Source: Segatella paludivivens DSM 17968 = JCM 13650
GTDB taxonomy: Bacteria; Bacteroidota; Bacteroidia; Bacteroidales; Bacteroidaceae
NCBI RefSeq assembly: GCF_000373185.1
Contig: NZ_KB890682.1
Location: 1-64,000 of the forward strand
Reading direction: 5' to 3'
Length of the DNA stretch: 64,000 bases
In this document: positions 43,141 to 53,017 of the stretch, piece after piece
How the letters are laid out: each line of letters starts with the position of its first letter
Numbering within the stretch: the stretch's first letter is position 1
Made by a program: the position numbers and the translations under genes
The notes under the pieces: generated by a model
Databases searched by the model: none
What the model was told of the DNA's origin: nothing
What the model saw: only the letters and a program-made list of their open reading frames with translations

Positions 43141-45948
43141 TTATTTTGACTTCATTGTAATTTCTATACGATTATTCGGCTGTAGCATTTTCTTTGCAAA
43201 ATCGCGTATGTCATTTATTGTTAGAGATTTCACTCTCTGCAAGTAGTTGTTATCTAAATCTACTTTATTAAACAATTCATTATAGGCTATGTAATTCCAA
43301 TAATCATTTGTGATTTTAACCTGTCCGTATGTCTTATACTCATATTCTTTTACCTTGTTCAGGTTTTCCTCACTCGGACCATCTTTAGCCAAGATATTCA
43401 ACTGCTCATATATGATAGGGATGAGAGTTTGATATTTTTCAGGATCAGTACGGAAACTTATTTTCATAAGAGCTTCAGCATACGGATATCTTTCAAGTTC
43501 ACCGTTAACGCTTACTCCGTATGTGCCACCTTTTTCTTCACGCACTTTATCAGTATACATCATTCTTAGAATTTGACTCATAACGTCAATAAGTAATGAG
43601 TTATCTGCATTATATTCAGTCTTAGCCTTGATAAAGACACTTGTCAAAGAAGATGGAGTTGCCTGTTCTTTTTGGAAAATATGGGTTTCATTTGCATCAC
43701 GAATATATACATGATTGTCTTTGATTTCTTCTTTACTGTTATAACCTTTCAAGCTAGCCAAGTAATTACAGATAAAAGGACGAATTGTCTTCATGTCTAT
43801 ATTTCCTGTAAGAATGACAGAGAAGTCTGAAGCATCTGCGAATCGTTCTTTGTATATTTGCATGATTCTGTCATAGTTAACCAAAGGAAGGCTCTCTTTC
43901 TTTATTGGTGCCATCCTTGGGTTGTTGCCATATAATATTGAAATAATAGAATCATTATATGAAACATTAGGATTTGCATCACGATTGGTCAGGAATTCAC
44001 TCTGGCGATTCATCAAACTAGTAAATGCGTTTTTGTCTTCTCTTGGTGATGTAAAATATAAGTGAGCAAGTTGGAATAATTCCTTCATGTTCTTTATATT
44101 ACTATAACCTTTCAATCCTTCAGTTTCTTCACCAATATAGGGTGAAAGTTTCACCGTTTTTCCATCAAGCATTTTGTCTAAAGAAGTAGCATCAAAATCA
44201 CCAATACCACTCTCTGCTATTGCTGATGTAGTATAGTTAAGATTAACCATGTCTGAGACAGGATATAAAGACTTTCCTCCAAGACTAAATGCGTAAAGAT
44301 TAATTCTGTCAGCTTCAAAATCTGTTGGACGAACGTAAACCTTCATACCATTAGATAATGTAAACAGCTTATATCCGTGTTTCCAATCTTTTTCTGATAT
44401 AATCTTTCCAGCTTTAATCTTTCCAGAAATTAAACTAGCAGAAATACCTTTGTCAACATATGGTTCATATTTCTTGCTTTGTGCCTTTCTTATTGTCGAA
44501 ATAATATCGTTGTGTGAAGGCATGGTAAATCCATTTTTGTCTGGTCCATATATTGTAACAACCTCATTGTTGTTAGTAATAATCTGACCAACAGTAGAAT
44601 TAATATCTTTGAGACTAATCTCTGAATTTAATCTTGTAACTTCCTTCAGTTCATCTTCAGCAGACATCATCGGCTCTTCATCCAAGAAATTGCGTAGACA
44701 CATTTTTACGTAATGACCATTGCGTTTCTTATCGCGACTGTTGTAGGCATTCTGTGCAAATCTTAATGTTTCAGATTTAGCCCTGTCAAGTTCTGACTGA
44801 GTGAAACCGAAATTGCGTGCACGTTGTAGTTCTGCAATAAGTGCAGCAATACCTTCTTTTATATTGTTTTGCTTGCACATCATTGAACTGCTAAAAGCAT
44901 CTTTTGTATTTGACAAGAAGAAAGAACCATCACGTGCTGATGAAGACAAGAAAGGAGGATTAGATTGCTTCACAATTTCTTTCAGTCTGTCGTTAAGCAT
45001 TTTCATGATAAGTTGAGACTTGTAACCATCCTCATAGTTAGCTCCTGAATTGCGTTCACTTCTTGGCGTTGCATCTCGTTTCATATAGATGGTGAAATTC
45101 ACTGTAGGCTGCTCTTTATCCTTAGCAGTGAACACAATGATGGAATCATTATTATTTACAGGGTAGTATACTCGTTCTGCAGGATTTATAGGAGCGGGGA
45201 TAGACCCAAAGATCGTCTTAATTTTACTTTCAATACTATCCACGTTAATATCTCCTACAACGATTATCGCTTGAAGGTCTGGACGATACCACTTTGCATA
45301 ATAGTCTCTTAGATCCTGATATTTAAAATGGTCTACTATATCCATGTTTCCAATCGGCAGACAATCTTCGTATTTTGTACCTTTATAGATCACGGGAGCC
45401 GCCTCTTCCATCAATCTTTGTATGGCCATACCTGCACGTCTTGTACGCCACTCTTCATGTATCACACCACGTTCCTTGTCTATTTCTGAATCTTTGAGGA
45501 GTAGGGAATGACTCCAGTCATGAAGGATGAGAAGACATGAATCAACTATATTCATATTTGTCACTGGTGCTGAAGATATGTTGTAAACAGTTTCGTCTAC
45601 ACTCGTATAGGCATTCAGATTCTGTCCGAACTTAATTCCAACGCTCTCACACCATTTTACGACGCCAGGTTTGATACTATCACCTGGAAAGTTCAATGTC
45701 CCATTAAAAGCCATGTGCTCAAGAAAATGAGCCAATCCACGTTGTTGCTTTTCTTCAAGAATAGATCCCACACGTTGTGCAATGTAAAAGTCTGCAACAT
45801 GTGGTGTCTGTGTGTTGTTGCGTATATAATATGTAAGTCCATTAGGCAGTTTGCCTGTACGCACATTTTTATCTAGTGGCAGTTGATTGGCAGCTTGTGA
45901 AATAACTGCAAATGCAATCAGTATTCCTGTTATTACTTTTCTTCTCAT
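43141..45948 (-). CDS. M16-family metalloprotease (PqqL/pitrilysin type)
   Basis: 935 residues, signal peptide 1-19 (ISQA-A). Two M16 halves. The first contains the inverted zinc motif in RGLAHFLEHMAFNGT (HFLEH, about residue 77) with the distant Glu in the region KERGVIHEEWR. The second half (about 520-935) lacks HxxEH, as usual. It should be a periplasmic, zinc-dependent peptidase that digests unfolded or imported polypeptides inside a closed chamber. It ends an operon that begins with a TonB-dependent receptor, an arrangement comparable to FusA-FusC and YddB-PqqL pairs in Gammaproteobacteria. Confidence 0.93.
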   Translation of the reverse strand: MRRKVITGILIAFAVISQAANQLPLDKNVRTGKLPNGLTYYIRNNTQTPHVADFYIAQRVGSILEEKQQRGLAHFLEHMAFNGTLNFPGDSIKPGVVKWCESVGIKFGQNLNAYTSVDETVYNISSAPVTNMNIVDSCLLILHDWSHSLLLKDSEIDKERGVIHEEWRTRRAGMAIQRLMEEAAPVIYKGTKYEDCLPIGNMDIVDHFKYQDLRDYYAKWYRPDLQAIIVVGDINVDSIESKIKTIFGSIPAPINPAERVYYPVNNNDSIIVFTAKDKEQPTVNFTIYMKRDATPRSERNSGANYEDGYKSQLIMKMLNDRLKEIVKQSNPPFLSSSARDGSFFLSNTKDAFSSSMMCKQNNIKEGIAALIAELQRARNFGFTQSELDRAKSETLRFAQNAYNSRDKKRNGHYVKMCLRNFLDEEPMMSAEDELKEVTRLNSEISLKDINSTVGQIITNNNEVVTIYGPDKNGFTMPSHNDIISTIRKAQSKKYEPYVDKGISASLISGKIKAGKIISEKDWKHGYKLFTLSNGMKVYVRPTDFEADRINLYAFSLGGKSLYPVSDMVNLNYTTSAIAESGIGDFDATSLDKMLDGKTVKLSPYIGEETEGLKGYSNIKNMKELFQLAHLYFTSPREDKNAFTSLMNRQSEFLTNRDANPNVSYNDSIISILYGNNPRMAPIKKESLPLVNYDRIMQIYKERFADASDFSVILTGNIDMKTIRPFICNYLASLKGYNSKEEIKDNHVYIRDANETHIFQKEQATPSSLTSVFIKAKTEYNADNSLLIDVMSQILRMMYTDKVREEKGGTYGVSVNGELERYPYAEALMKISFRTDPEKYQTLIPIIYEQLNILAKDGPSEENLNKVKEYEYKTYGQVKITNDYWNYIAYNELFNKVDLDNNYLQRVKSLTINDIRDFAKKMLQPNNRIEITMKSK

Positions 45949-45954
45949 AGGTTG

Positions 45955-47205
45955 TTATTTTAATAATATTGGTGTTGCATCAGATTCAAAATCTTCTGTT
46001 GAATTATTAGTATCAATAAATTTGTTACCAGATTTTTTGCGTACTACAGCCTTGCTGAATCTTGTTTTATCATTGTCAATACTTCCGCAGTGAGCCCATC
46101 CTGCATCAAGAGAGGCTGATACCACATTCCATTGATAAGAACCAGCGACACTCAGATTTACAGCGTCAATAATCCATGAGTTAGGCATTTTATAACCGTC
46201 TTTGTTCATTGTATATGAAGTTCCATTTGACGACATCACATAACTATATTTGTAGTAATAGTTGCGTAGGAAAGTTTCCTTGTCTGTTTCTGGCTTAGCA
46301 ATAGCATAAGAATGATATCCACGATTATGAAGCGTGAAATATGTATTTGAGTAGTCATACCAATTTACTAGATTTGGTACATTTGGATTATCATCATCTG
46401 AGAATTTAGGATTAGAAGATACATCATAGAATTCAAAGTCGGCATTACTCAAATCCATAGAATTTGAATTGATTTCTTTATGATTCTTCGCATTTAGCGC
46501 AAGGATGATTTCTTGTCCCGGTTTTATAGGATGCTCTTTACCGCTACCTGGAATAATGTAGATGGCATCTATTGTCATTGCCTGATTCATAATGTCGGGA
46601 GTATAATCAAATTTAGACACAGTCATGAATGAAGACTCTACGAAAGCTAGTCCATCTGCATATAACACAGAATCACTGTTGTTGGCTATTTTGATATACT
46701 GATCGTTGGCATATTGCTTTCCTTCAGGAGTGAGTGTTCCGGTGAAGAATATCTCTGAAATCACAAAACCGTCCTGTGCATTATAGGTGTTCAGTGCAAT
46801 TGTTTTGTGAGATACAGCGTTACCAGTAACAGTCTTATTTACTATGACATTATTTTCAGTTGCCTTTACAGATGTCTTTACTATTGTTGTATCAAGATTA
46901 TAAGAAATTCCTCCTCTGATATCAAGCGTATAGTTGCCTTCAGGAACTTCTGTTGTGTCAACATATTGTGTACCTGCTTTTCTGAAGTTGCTAGCTACAT
47001 AAGTTTTCTTTGTTTGTACGTTGGTTAGAGTAGCAGTGGCTCCTGTCAATGATGGTGAAGTAATATTCAGTGGCATGTCGAGCGACATTGCAAACTTCAC
47101 ATTTTGTTCTACATCATTTTCATTATCGTTATCTTTGCAAGATGCGAAAACAACACTTACGGCAATAAATGCCAATATAAGTCTGAATTTTTGTTTTGTA
47201 TTCAT
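45955..47205 (-). CDS. DUF4876 lipoprotein
   Basis: 416 residues, lipobox VVFASC (Cys about residue 23). Residues about 35-120 form an Ig/Cna-B-like beta domain (ATLTNVQTKKTYVASNF ... VPEGNYTLDIRGG). Residues about 155 onward begin FVISEIFFTGT and include QYIKIANNSDSVLYADGLAF, similar in shape to lamin-tail-type domains. It is probably displayed on the cell surface or inner leaflet of the outer membrane and may help capture ligand for the receptor encoded in the same operon. It lies 6 bases before the M16 gene. The beta domain is shared with the 127-residue lipoprotein two genes upstream. Confidence 0.82.
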   Translation of the reverse strand: MNTKQKFRLILAFIAVSVVFASCKDNDNENDVEQNVKFAMSLDMPLNITSPSLTGATATLTNVQTKKTYVASNFRKAGTQYVDTTEVPEGNYTLDIRGGISYNLDTTIVKTSVKATENNVIVNKTVTGNAVSHKTIALNTYNAQDGFVISEIFFTGTLTPEGKQYANDQYIKIANNSDSVLYADGLAFVESSFMTVSKFDYTPDIMNQAMTIDAIYIIPGSGKEHPIKPGQEIILALNAKNHKEINSNSMDLSNADFEFYDVSSNPKFSDDDNPNVPNLVNWYDYSNTYFTLHNRGYHSYAIAKPETDKETFLRNYYYKYSYVMSSNGTSYTMNKDGYKMPNSWIIDAVNLSVAGSYQWNVVSASLDAGWAHCGSIDNDKTRFSKAVVRKKSGNKFIDTNNSTEDFESDATPILLK

Positions 47206-47215
47206 TTTATCTAAT

Positions 47216-48730
47216 TTAGAATGTTATACCTGTTGATAAATATATTTTATTTCCATTATTATTGTTTCCTTCAAATCTTCCACCACCAAGTTCTATAAAC
47301 ATTCCGTATGATTTCCAATTTGCTGGTGTGTAATCTGCTCTCACATTTGCTGATATGATTAAATAATTATCTGTTATATTTGAGTATGTGTATTCCATTA
47401 GGTTTGTATTTGCATGATCCATTGAGGCGTATGGCATCGTGATGTCTTTATTCAAGTTATGAAAGTATGAAGCTGATAGCCTGCAATTTAGTGTTATATC
47501 ATTTTCTATATTGCGTATAAACTGGCCTTCAATTCGTTCATATAACTTTGAAAAAGACATTTTGCTGATTGGAAATATATAATTAGAAGCGCAATCAATA
47601 TATCCAATTCGTCCTGTTAAATTCCATTGCGACCTACCATTAAAATTCAGTGCTCCACCTATATAGCTATCCGTTTTATGGCTATGAAACATGGTCATGT
47701 CTGCTAGTACAAGATATTCGCCCGAAGAAGAATTACCAGCAATATGTTCATCGCCATCTCTCTTCTCGTAGTTGATTCCACCAAAACAACTCCAACCAAA
47801 TTTCTGCACTGTTTTCCAACCGAGCTCACAGTTGTAGTTATACAAATAGAGTGTCGTTATTGGGAAGGAATTCATATCTGGCAAAACACGCTTATATGGA
47901 ATATAATTATATTCTGCCGATAGATACATTCCATTTTTCTTCGTTGGAGAAATATTTATATCATAAGAAAATCCTGTTCCTTTGTAATATGCTGAAGTGT
48001 TATTACCCGAAAATCTTTGATGATACATGCCAAGTCCCAACATTTGGTATTCTGGTATTACTCCATCTTCTTTAAAAAACTCCACGCTGTTTGTCTGTTT
48101 GTAGAATTTAGCCCCCAAACCAGTTCCAAGAAGATACCTTCCAAAATCATAAGAAACACCTAAGCGCATGGATAAATCAGTTACGATACTGCGAGGTCTA
48201 GGATCCTTTGTGCGATATTCATGTTCAGCCCTAAAGTAAAGAAGTCCTCCAATCGTAATTCGTCCAATTCTTGTAGCTGATCCACCCGAAAAAGTATATC
48301 GTTCACTATTAAGATTTCCACCAAGTGTGTCGCCCATTACATAGGGATAGAGTGTGCTGAAATCCGCAGTAGAATTCCATTTTACGTCTTTCCTATTTCC
48401 ACTTCTATACGAAGCACTTCCCCATACCGTTGTCGTATTGTTTAATTTGATGTAGGAATTAATATTTATACCAGTATAATTATGTCCATCTCCCAGTTCA
48501 TATAGTATAGGGCGATTCAGTTTCTCATAATCATTATATATCCGTAGTTCTGAATATTGTCTATCGTAGGCATTATTCATGAATGCAGGATTGTTTTTCT
48601 GCAAAGTAAGGACATCACCGAATATTGAATTATGCTCATTGATAGCCGTTACCGTATCTTCAACGCTTGCACTCACAATCGTGCAAACACTAAGTAATGC
48701 TAATGATAATATGAATCTTGTTTTTTTCAT
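47216..48730 (-). CDS. DUF6850-like outer-membrane beta-barrel protein
   Basis: 504 residues with a signal peptide (1-22). Nearly all of the rest alternates polar and hydrophobic residues in strands typical of a barrel (for example TTTVWGSASYRSGNRKDVKW, GTGFSYDINISP, LSAEYNYIPYKRVL) and the last residue is Phe. I recall the family as DUF6850, tentatively. It lies 10 bases before the DUF4876 gene and 2 bases after the short lipoprotein gene. Role unknown; it may be a second surface component of the receptor system. Confidence 0.72.
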   Translation of the reverse strand: MKKTRFILSLALLSVCTIVSASVEDTVTAINEHNSIFGDVLTLQKNNPAFMNNAYDRQYSELRIYNDYEKLNRPILYELGDGHNYTGININSYIKLNNTTTVWGSASYRSGNRKDVKWNSTADFSTLYPYVMGDTLGGNLNSERYTFSGGSATRIGRITIGGLLYFRAEHEYRTKDPRPRSIVTDLSMRLGVSYDFGRYLLGTGLGAKFYKQTNSVEFFKEDGVIPEYQMLGLGMYHQRFSGNNTSAYYKGTGFSYDINISPTKKNGMYLSAEYNYIPYKRVLPDMNSFPITTLYLYNYNCELGWKTVQKFGWSCFGGINYEKRDGDEHIAGNSSSGEYLVLADMTMFHSHKTDSYIGGALNFNGRSQWNLTGRIGYIDCASNYIFPISKMSFSKLYERIEGQFIRNIENDITLNCRLSASYFHNLNKDITMPYASMDHANTNLMEYTYSNITDNYLIISANVRADYTPANWKSYGMFIELGGGRFEGNNNNGNKIYLSTGITF

Positions 48731-48732
48731 AT

Positions 48733-49116
48733 TTACATGAATATAATGTTAACAGAAGCTTTGGCTGGATGGTCAAGAAATTCACTGTAACTTGAAGCCG
48801 CTCTAAAGCTTTTCGTGTGCTTTATATTCTGCCTGTCATGATATAATACTGTACCATTCACATTGATAGAATAACTTCCACGCATTACCTCTATCAATGT
48901 AGATGTACCATTAAACTCTGATGATGAGTAAGACTGCTTGTTGTTGAGATTAACGACTGTAACTGTACCCTGCATCTTTTCAACATTAATGCTATCAGAA
49001 ACAGTAACAGTGATATTTGCAGAAGTATTGTAATCTTCATTATCACCATGACAAGCAGACGTTATATTCAATATAAATAAAGCCAAACCCAATATGCCAA
49101 GTCTATTTTTTTTCAT
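48733..49116 (-). CDS. Short lipoprotein resembling the N-terminal domain of the DUF4876 protein
   Basis: 127 residues, lipobox NITSAC (Cys about residue 22). The mature part is one beta domain with GTVTVVNLNNKQSYSSSEF and VMRGSYSINVNGTVLYHD. These align with ATLTNVQTKKTYVASNF and VPEGNYTLDIRGGISYN in the DUF4876 protein of the same operon. It has no recognised family name. It sits 4 bases after the TonB-dependent receptor gene and may bind the same ligand. Confidence 0.75.
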   Translation of the reverse strand: MKKNRLGILGLALFILNITSACHGDNEDYNTSANITVTVSDSINVEKMQGTVTVVNLNNKQSYSSSEFNGTSTLIEVMRGSYSINVNGTVLYHDRQNIKHTKSFRAASSYSEFLDHPAKASVNIIFM

Positions 49117-49120
49117 AGAT

Positions 49121-51865
49121 CTATATTTTTACATTCATTTCTAGTCCAAAATATGGAGTTACGTGACGCCTTATTGTGTAACCATTACGCACATAATCAG
49201 GATTGTAATCCAAAAGTTTGTTGACAAATAACGCTACGGTCAACTTGTCGTCAAGCAATTTCTTTGTTGCTTTGAAATTCACATTCATGCAAAAAGGTAC
49301 AGTTTGCCTTTCATATAAAGAAGAATTATAGTTACGTACTAAGTACTGAAGATATGTATCTGTTTTGTCCTCTTCTGTGAAATCATGAACAACTCCGTAT
49401 TTATCCATGTATTGTGTAGGTACATTTTCCTTTTCTTTGTTCTGCGATGCCGTCATCCATAGGCATTGAGCTGATATAGAGAATATAAGTTTCAGTTTTG
49501 GTATGTCGCTATCAAACGTAAAAATGGTGTTGACCATTTCTCTAATATATCCATCGTCATCTTTATAGATACCGGCATATTGAAAGCTTTCTCCACCGAT
49601 TAGCTTTGAAGGCATTTCCACGATCGACTGCGAATTGCTGTATTCTGTTTTAAACCATGCGCCATTTATCGTAAGACGTGTGTTCACAATAGGGAATCTT
49701 ATAGTTGATAGCGTATACTCAATACCCCTTTTATAGGTGCGACTACCATTTGTTGTTGTGGTATAGCTATGTAGTTCATTCTGCATAGTGTAGGGCAATG
49801 TAGCTACATCGGGTGGTGATGTTAATGCGTTAGCATCTATGCCCGAAGCATCGTAGTTCTTAAAACTGTATGAATTGTATATCGCCGTTGAACGAAATCC
49901 AGAACTCATGTCTTCTCTAAAATAAGTAACCGATAGCCTGTTTCCTGCAAGATTAAAGTCTCCTCTCAGTTCCCATTTGTTATTTCGTGCAGCACGTATA
50001 TTGTAGTTGGTTGGATTTTTGACATACGTCTGCAAATAAATTCTGCGATAATCTCTATTCGGATGATAGTAATTTAGTTCTATCAAATCCATATATACAG
50101 GTTCTGGATATAAATAATCCATTGTCGGCATCTTTGTATGTTCACCATATCCTCCCGCAATCTGTATGGTTAATTTCTTGCCTAAGAACTTGAATGCAGG
50201 GAATGTCCATCCAAGATTAATTCTAGGATCAATGTAATATTTATTGTGTAGAGCATATTTATCTGATAGATTTAGCATAGTGCTTAATCTTACTCCTGCC
50301 TGCACATCAAGCTTATTCCTACCAATATATAATCCAAGATTTTCTTCTGCATATTCTGATAGTATCTGCGAAGCTGGTATTTCAGAATATTTACGTGGAC
50401 GAACAGATAATCCTGGATACAAAGGATTTAATTGATTGAATATCTGTCCATTACCATAGTTCTTGTCTAACTGCCAGTCTGCACCAAGTTTTAGTTCATT
50501 TGATACACCGCTTAAAGGAACCGCCAAAGATGTATTTACCTTTGCGTATAAGCTAAAAGGTTGTCCATCTACTTTTTGATTGGCTGTATAGGTGTATGGA
50601 TATATTAATACTGCATCATGTTCTCCGTCCGTGATTGTTGTTGCAGCAGGAGTTTCTCTATTAAGTTGTACTAATCTTGTGCGGTCTAAAAGATCTTTCT
50701 CATAAGAAACAGACATAAGAGCTGATGCAGATTTAAATATAGATTTCTGATTAAGATTGATATAATCCAGCGATCCATTCAGCGAATAGCGATTATACTT
50801 TGATGCATATTTGTCAACTCCTCCATAGTTTAATTCAGGGTCTACTTTATCATCATCGAAAGAGCCACCATAATCTAGATTCACACTTGCTGTAACTTTC
50901 TTTTTGTCTGATACCCATTCTTTATTTAATCGTGCAGAAAATGTTATGCGACTATATGTCTCCAATATATTTCTTGGGTCAGATTTGCTACTTAAATAAT
51001 CTGCACTCAAATTTAGCGACATACGGCTTGGGTCCCACATGAAACTCTTTGATAGATAAAATAGTTTGCTATCCATATCTGCTTTAAAACGAGCCGAAAC
51101 ATCATTACCGCCTTTACGTCTGTTGATTTTAACCAGACCACTTGTCAAGTCACCGTATTCCACAGATGGAATTCCTCTCACAATTTCTACATTCTGAATA
51201 TCATCAGTTGAGATAGATCGCATGTCAACTCCCGAATTTGTGAAATCACGTGATGTAGTTTGAGTATCCCAAGCACCGTTCATATATTGCATATTCGCAT
51301 TTGTGCTTATTGGAGCACCATCAATAACAAATGATGTTCCGAGTGACGATGTGGAATAGTCACTACTTGTGATTGGAACTTCACGCAACGATATAACATT
51401 CGGTGCGTTCAACGCCGGATCTTTAGCCATTCCACCTGGCAGAAGTTCAAGTATATCTGCAAAACTAGATGGCTGAAGATGTTCCATTGCATCTTTCGCT
51501 ATTTTCGACGAACTCGTTACTCCATGAGATTCTGTAGCCGTTACAACGACATCATTTATTGTTGTTTCTGATGGAGATAGTTTATATATATTGCCATTCA
51601 CAAGCATACCATGCTGTTTGTTATATCCAATATATGTGATGTCTATGCCATCTTTCAAAAGTTCCTTTTTGGGTGTAATAAATATATAACCGTTGATATC
51701 ACTAACAGCAGAAGTATTTTTATTAGCGCTCATTCTCATCACTGCGCCAACAAGAGGTTCGCCTGTTATTCCGTCAACAATTCTACATTTATATATGTTT
51801 TGAGCATTTAAGCCATCAGCAAAAACAATAAAAAGGAAAGAATATAATAATATCCAAAACTTCAT
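49121..51865 (-). CDS. TonB-dependent receptor with carboxypeptidase-like N-terminal domain
   Basis: 914 residues, signal peptide 1-21. Residues about 22-105 are a CarboxypepD_reg-like domain (CRIVDGITGEPLVGAVMRM). A plug follows at about 105-235 (DVVVTATESHGV, IVRGIPSVEYGDLTSGLVKINRR), then a 22-strand barrel ending in YFGLEMNVKI. It would import a ligand using TonB energy. It is first of five genes, with the M16 protease last, which suggests a peptide or protein ligand (or iron carried by one). No SusD gene is adjacent, so it is not a typical polysaccharide locus. Confidence 0.92.
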   Translation of the reverse strand: MKFWILLYSFLFIVFADGLNAQNIYKCRIVDGITGEPLVGAVMRMSANKNTSAVSDINGYIFITPKKELLKDGIDITYIGYNKQHGMLVNGNIYKLSPSETTINDVVVTATESHGVTSSSKIAKDAMEHLQPSSFADILELLPGGMAKDPALNAPNVISLREVPITSSDYSTSSLGTSFVIDGAPISTNANMQYMNGAWDTQTTSRDFTNSGVDMRSISTDDIQNVEIVRGIPSVEYGDLTSGLVKINRRKGGNDVSARFKADMDSKLFYLSKSFMWDPSRMSLNLSADYLSSKSDPRNILETYSRITFSARLNKEWVSDKKKVTASVNLDYGGSFDDDKVDPELNYGGVDKYASKYNRYSLNGSLDYINLNQKSIFKSASALMSVSYEKDLLDRTRLVQLNRETPAATTITDGEHDAVLIYPYTYTANQKVDGQPFSLYAKVNTSLAVPLSGVSNELKLGADWQLDKNYGNGQIFNQLNPLYPGLSVRPRKYSEIPASQILSEYAEENLGLYIGRNKLDVQAGVRLSTMLNLSDKYALHNKYYIDPRINLGWTFPAFKFLGKKLTIQIAGGYGEHTKMPTMDYLYPEPVYMDLIELNYYHPNRDYRRIYLQTYVKNPTNYNIRAARNNKWELRGDFNLAGNRLSVTYFREDMSSGFRSTAIYNSYSFKNYDASGIDANALTSPPDVATLPYTMQNELHSYTTTTNGSRTYKRGIEYTLSTIRFPIVNTRLTINGAWFKTEYSNSQSIVEMPSKLIGGESFQYAGIYKDDDGYIREMVNTIFTFDSDIPKLKLIFSISAQCLWMTASQNKEKENVPTQYMDKYGVVHDFTEEDKTDTYLQYLVRNYNSSLYERQTVPFCMNVNFKATKKLLDDKLTVALFVNKLLDYNPDYVRNGYTIRRHVTPYFGLEMNVKI

Positions 51866-51883
51866 CTATATTTATTTTTTTTG

Positions 51884-51891
51884 CAAAGGTA
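51884..51891 (-). promoter_or_regulatory. -7 promoter element for the receptor/M16 operon
   Basis: The minus strand reads TACCTTTG followed by CAAAAAA, 18 bases before the receptor ATG. I see no clear Fur-type dyad around it. The remaining 51892-52261 is gene-free, apart from a stretch near 52090-52250 that resembles part of 42100-42160. Confidence 0.6.
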
Positions 51892-52261
51892 GAATGATTG
51901 AAAAATATTTGCAATACCTAAAAATAATGATTTGATGATAGTGGATAACTGTTCGTCAAACAAACACGTTGATAAAAGATTAACGCATGGATTTACTTTG
52001 TTATGTATATAATGTTATACCATTTACTTTCTGAAATTTTTGTTTTCAGATATGAAGCTCTTTGTATATTATATTTACATTCTACGACAGATGGGGCTTC
52101 AAGCAAAGACAAAGATGCTAGATGATTTGTGAAATAATAGATTTAACTGTTCTTTGCGCCAAGTAATGTCGTTGACGTTTAAACATTCTGCATAAAGGTA
52201 TGCTTTATCTTTTTCATCGTAAAATGATTAAAGAATTGATTATCTACATAATCTTTGATGC

Positions 52262-53017
52262 TTATTTATTTAACCAACTCTTTAACATGGGCACTCGTTC
52301 TCGGCTACACATGATTTCTGTTTCTTCGTATTCTTTAAGATATACACGTGCTTTTCCTGCAAAGTATGTCTTTAATTGACTGATGGAATCAATATTGACA
52401 ATAAATTGCCGATTTACTCTGAAGAAACGGGCTGGGTTTAATTGCTTGATAATATCATCAAGCGATAAAGATATGCTATAAAACGAACCTGATTTTAGAT
52501 ATATTCTAGTATCTTTATAGACAGTGCAGATATGGCTGATGGAGCTAACCAATACTACTTCATATCCATCTTTATAAGGAACAAGAAATCTCTCTCTATA
52601 TCTTATATCTTCGCCATGAAGAGAAAGAAGTAATTCTTTTATGGCATCGGTGTTGGAATCATTCTTTTTGAAAGCCTTGCTGATGGCAGCCTTCAGCTCA
52701 TCTTTATCAATGGGCTTTAATAGATAGTCTATACTATTAAATTTAAAAGCTTTTATTGCATATTGATCGTAGGCAGTTGTGAAAATGACAGGTATTGATT
52801 GTGGAGCAGCTTTTAATGCTTCAAAACTCAGTCCATCTCCTAATTGAATATCTGCCAGAATAATATCAGGCATCTCTTCTGTTTTTGAAAAGAAGTCTTC
52901 TGTTTCTTTATTACTTGTTGGCGAAGCAAGTATCTTAACATCGTTATCTATTTCTTTAAGTATTCTACAAAGTCGTGTAGCATTACTCTGTTCGTCTTCA
53001 ATGATCAGGATTTTCAT
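52262..53017 (-). CDS. LytTR-family response regulator
   Basis: 251 residues. Receiver domain at 1-120 (IIEDEQSN, phospho-Asp in IILADIQLGDG about residue 56, FTTAYDQYAIKAF, YLLKPID) and a LytTR DNA-binding domain at about 150-250 (GYEVVLVSSISHICTVYKDT, FRVNRQFIVNIDSI). It overlaps its kinase gene by 4 bases. The receptor/M16 operon lies 396 bases downstream on the same strand and could be a target, but that is inference. Confidence 0.92.
   Translation of the reverse strand: MKILIIEDEQSNATRLCRILKEIDNDVKILASPTSNKETEDFFSKTEEMPDIILADIQLGDGLSFEALKAAPQSIPVIFTTAYDQYAIKAFKFNSIDYLLKPIDKDELKAAISKAFKKNDSNTDAIKELLLSLHGEDIRYRERFLVPYKDGYEVVLVSSISHICTVYKDTRIYLKSGSFYSISLSLDDIIKQLNPARFFRVNRQFIVNIDSISQLKTYFAGKARVYLKEYEETEIMCSRERVPMLKSWLNK

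Noticed and set aside
49121..51865. SusC-type receptor of a polysaccharide utilisation locus
   Set aside because: No SusD-like gene or glycoside hydrolase is adjacent; the operon contains a protease instead.
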